DNA from: Micromonospora noduli
GTDB lineage: Bacteria > Actinomycetota > Actinomycetes > Mycobacteriales > Micromonosporaceae
Direction: 5' to 3'
NCBI RefSeq assembly: GCF_003264365.1
Contig: NZ_PYAK01000003.1
Coordinates: 1-64,000 of the forward strand
Length of the DNA stretch: 64,000 nucleotides
The position numbers were made by a program, and so were the translations under genes. Below the pieces are notes generated by a model. The model was not told where the DNA came from, did not search any database, and saw only the letters and a program-made list of their open reading frames with translations. This document shows positions 62,101 through 64,000 of this stretch, piece by piece. Within the stretch, counting starts at the first letter, position 1. Every line of letters starts with the position of its first letter.

Positions 62101-63182
62101 GCCTCCATGGTCTCGCGCAGCACGTCGATGAACGCGTCGGTGGTGTTTCGGTCGCGTACCGCCACCCGCAGCCAGTCCGGGCCGAGGCCGGGGAACGTGT
62201 CGCCTCGGCGCACCGCCCAGCCGCGCTCGCGCAGGGCGGCCCGGATCGGTGTCGCGCCCGGTAGGTGCAGCAGGACGAACGCGCTGGCGGGACGGCCGAC
62301 GACGCGTACACCGGGCAGTTCGGCGAGGCGCGCGACCAGGTGCTCGCGGTCGGCGGCGAGCTCGGCGGCGATCGCGCGTTCGGCCTGGACCGCGACGGCG
62401 CTGGCGCAGGCCGACGCGGCCGCCAGCGCGGGCGTGGAGACGGCCCAGAGCGGCTGGACGGCGGCCAGCCGGGACACCAGCTCCGTGGCGCCGAGCAGGT
62501 AGCCGATCCGCAGGCCGGCCAGGCCCCACGTCTTGGTGAGGCTGCGCACCACGAGCAGGCCGGGCAGGTCGCGGCGTTCGGCCAGCGACTCCGGTTCGCC
62601 GGGGTGCCCGGGGACGATGGTGGTGTCGGCGAACGCCTCGTCGACAACCAGCACCCGGCCGGGGCGGGCCAGCGCGGCCACGGTCTGGGCGGGGTGCAGC
62701 ACCGAGGTCGGGTTCGTCGGGTTGCCGATCATCACGAGGTCGGCGTCGGCGGGCACCCGGGACGGGTCGAGCCGGAAGCCGTCGGCGGCGTCGAGCAACA
62801 CCCGCTCGACCGGGTGTCCGGCGGCCCGCAGCGCCGCCTCCGGCTCGGTGAACTGAGGGTGCACCACCACGGGGCGGTGCACGCCACGCAGCGCCTGGGC
62901 GATCAACACGAAGCCCTCGGCGGCGCCGGCGGTGAGCAGCACCTCGTTCGGGTGACGGCGGTGTCGGGCGGCGACCGCCGCCCGGGCCGGCGCCGGGTCC
63001 GGATACCGGGCCAGGTCGGTCAGGGTCGCGGCGATCGGGTCGGCCAGCCAGGCGGGAGGACGCGCCCGACGGACGTTGACGGCGAGGTCGATCAGGCCGG
63101 CGGTCGCCTCCGCGTCGCCGTGGTGGGCGAGGTCCGGCTCGACCCCGGTGGGTGGGGCGACCGCGCTCGGCTGATCAGACAT
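62097..63182 (-). CDS. cobC: threonine-phosphate decarboxylase (CobC-type) / L-histidinol-phosphate aminotransferase-like
   Basis: 361 residues. Class I/II PLP aminotransferase fold: ARPPAWLADPIAATL (N-terminus), IGNPTNPTSVL, VLVVDEAFADTTI, the PLP-lysine in RSLTKTWGLAGLRIGYL (Lys about 221) and WLRVAVRDRN. With cobT and cysG adjacent, the threonine-phosphate decarboxylase role, which supplies aminopropanol phosphate for cobinamide, is favoured over histidinol-phosphate aminotransferase. The pair is similar in sequence, so this rests on context. Confidence 0.88.
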   Translation of the reverse strand: MSDQPSAVAPPTGVEPDLAHHGDAEATAGLIDLAVNVRRARPPAWLADPIAATLTDLARYPDPAPARAAVAARHRRHPNEVLLTAGAAEGFVLIAQALRGVHRPVVVHPQFTEPEAALRAAGHPVERVLLDAADGFRLDPSRVPADADLVMIGNPTNPTSVLHPAQTVAALARPGRVLVVDEAFADTTIVPGHPGEPESLAERRDLPGLLVVRSLTKTWGLAGLRIGYLLGATELVSRLAAVQPLWAVSTPALAAASACASAVAVQAERAIAAELAADREHLVARLAELPGVRVVGRPASAFVLLHLPGATPIRAALRERGWAVRRGDTFPGLGPDWLRVAVRDRNTTDAFIDVLRETMEA

Positions 63183-63303
63183 GTCCGCGATCCTGCCGGG
63201 AAGGTGGCCGGTGGGACAGTCGATCTCAGCGTAAGCCGCGTCACCACTCGCCGGTTTAAGAGTTCTTCTCATGTACGAATCGGAAATGTCATAACTTGGC
63301 CAG

Positions 63304-64000
63304 GTGAGCAACCGACCCCTTGCTGCCGCTGGTCGTCTCGTCCCTCTCCTCCGCGCCGGACTGATCGCCGGAATCGTGATCGCCGCCGTCGCCTATCCAC
63401 TGGTCGCCCTCACCGGGCTCGGCGCGAAGGCCACCGCGCACGCCGTGGACCAGAAGACCCGGGTGCTGAAGACCGCCCTGCCCGCCGAGACCTCGTACGT
63501 CTACGGCCCGGACGGCAAGACCGTGCTGACCATGTTCTACGAGGAGTACCGGCAGTACACCAAGCTGTCGGACATGTCGCCGAACATCCAGCAGGCGATC
63601 GTGGCCGCCGAGGACTCCCGCTTCTACCAGCACCACGGCGTCGACCCGAAGGGCGTGGCCCGGGCCTTCGTCTCCAACGCCCGCTCCGGCGGCTCCCAGG
63701 GCGCCTCGACCCTGACCATGCAGTACGTCCGGATGGCCCTGCGGGACAGCGCGACCACGCCCAAGGAGGTCCAGGAAGCCACCCAGCAGACCAGCATTCG
63801 CAAGGTCAAGGAGATGCGGATGGCGCTGGACCTGGAGAAGGAGTTGAGCAAGGAACAGATCATGGAGCGCTACCTGAACTCGGCGTACTTCGGGCACCGG
63901 GCGTACGGCATCTACGCGGCCAGCGAGATCTTCTTCTCCAAGACCCCAAAGGACCTCACGCCGGTCGAGGCCGCCACCCTCGCCGGACTGGTCAAGTCCC
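63304..64000 (+). CDS. class A penicillin-binding protein / GT51 transglycosylase (partial at window end)
   Basis: The first 232 codons of a gene cut by the right edge. GTG 63304 opens VSNRPLAAAGRL with a membrane helix at about 18-38 (AGLIAGIVIAAVAYPLVALT). The glycosyltransferase 51 domain follows: AIVAAEDSRFYQHHG carries catalytic Glu103, and further on are SQGASTLTMQYVRMAL, EKELSKEQIMERYLNSAYFG and TPVEAATLAGLVKS. The transpeptidase domain, if present, is beyond the window. It polymerises peptidoglycan glycan strands at the cell membrane. Confidence 0.9.
   Translation, partial: MSNRPLAAAGRLVPLLRAGLIAGIVIAAVAYPLVALTGLGAKATAHAVDQKTRVLKTALPAETSYVYGPDGKTVLTMFYEEYRQYTKLSDMSPNIQQAIVAAEDSRFYQHHGVDPKGVARAFVSNARSGGSQGASTLTMQYVRMALRDSATTPKEVQEATQQTSIRKVKEMRMALDLEKELSKEQIMERYLNSAYFGHRAYGIYAASEIFFSKTPKDLTPVEAATLAGLVKS

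Overview
The window is a high-GC actinobacterial chromosome segment, most consistent with Micromonosporaceae (Micromonospora-like). The reasons are the strong G/C third-position bias, the ClpP1P2/ClpX/trigger factor block, a group 2 truncated haemoglobin, a SigE-family sigma factor, a mycothiol-type nitroreductase relative and the actinobacterial rRNA leader. No phage, transposase, CRISPR array or replication origin was seen. Most of it is ordinary chromosome, with a few accessory islands.

Layout. 1-653: leader and promoters of an rRNA operon reading left off the window. 654-6445: membrane peptide, nitrilase-family hydrolase, clpX, clpP2, clpP1, tig, tRNA-Pro. 6446-9590: a large palindrome, tRNA-Gly, a ligase remnant, small proteins, and a SigE-type sigma factor with its membrane partner. 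9770-11917: secreted zinc carboxypeptidase. 12064-18082: the most interesting region (below). 18213-27874: methyltransferase, small proteins, rpiB, DUF1015, Rv2466c-like protein, pepN, Uma2 nuclease, and a DUF5130/CtaJ-like pair. 27926-40836: amidase, then an eleven-gene tryptophan (kynurenine) degradation operon and a divergent Lrp/AsnC regulator. 40934-46008: secreted protein and sortase, VapBC-type toxin-antitoxin, a double-MerR regulator back to back with an erythromycin-esterase-like gene, and an HNH endonuclease. 46364-53182: MscS channel, MFS exporter, truncated haemoglobin, YbjN protein, thioesterase and ettA. 53391-58202: a ribbon-helix-helix/PIN-like fusion, otsA, and an otsB-GH15 fusion. 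58251-63182: unknown protein and a corrinoid/siroheme cluster (cobC, cobT, cysG). 63304-end: a class A penicillin-binding protein cut by the window edge.

The candidate undescribed system is 12064-18082. On the minus strand lies a tight three-gene operon: a Trypco1-like small protein, a trypsin-fold protease with a helical C-terminal adaptor, and a 1066-residue adaptor-STAND ATPase-TPR protein. This looks like an NTP-dependent biological conflict system. Convergent with it is a 64-residue peptide gene overlapping, through a CTGA junction, a gene for an HExxH-type putative peptide-modifying enzyme. The STAND-TPR protein ends in a tail like that of FxSxx-system TPR proteins. The five genes therefore look like a divergent Fxs-type locus lacking the radical SAM enzyme.

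The kynurenine operon encodes tryptophan 2,3-dioxygenase, kynureninase, kynurenine 3-monooxygenase and 3-hydroxyanthranilate dioxygenase, then a full 2-aminomuconate meta-cleavage branch down to pyruvate and acetyl-CoA. Most junctions are 4-nt overlaps. Kynurenine formamidase is not in the cluster.
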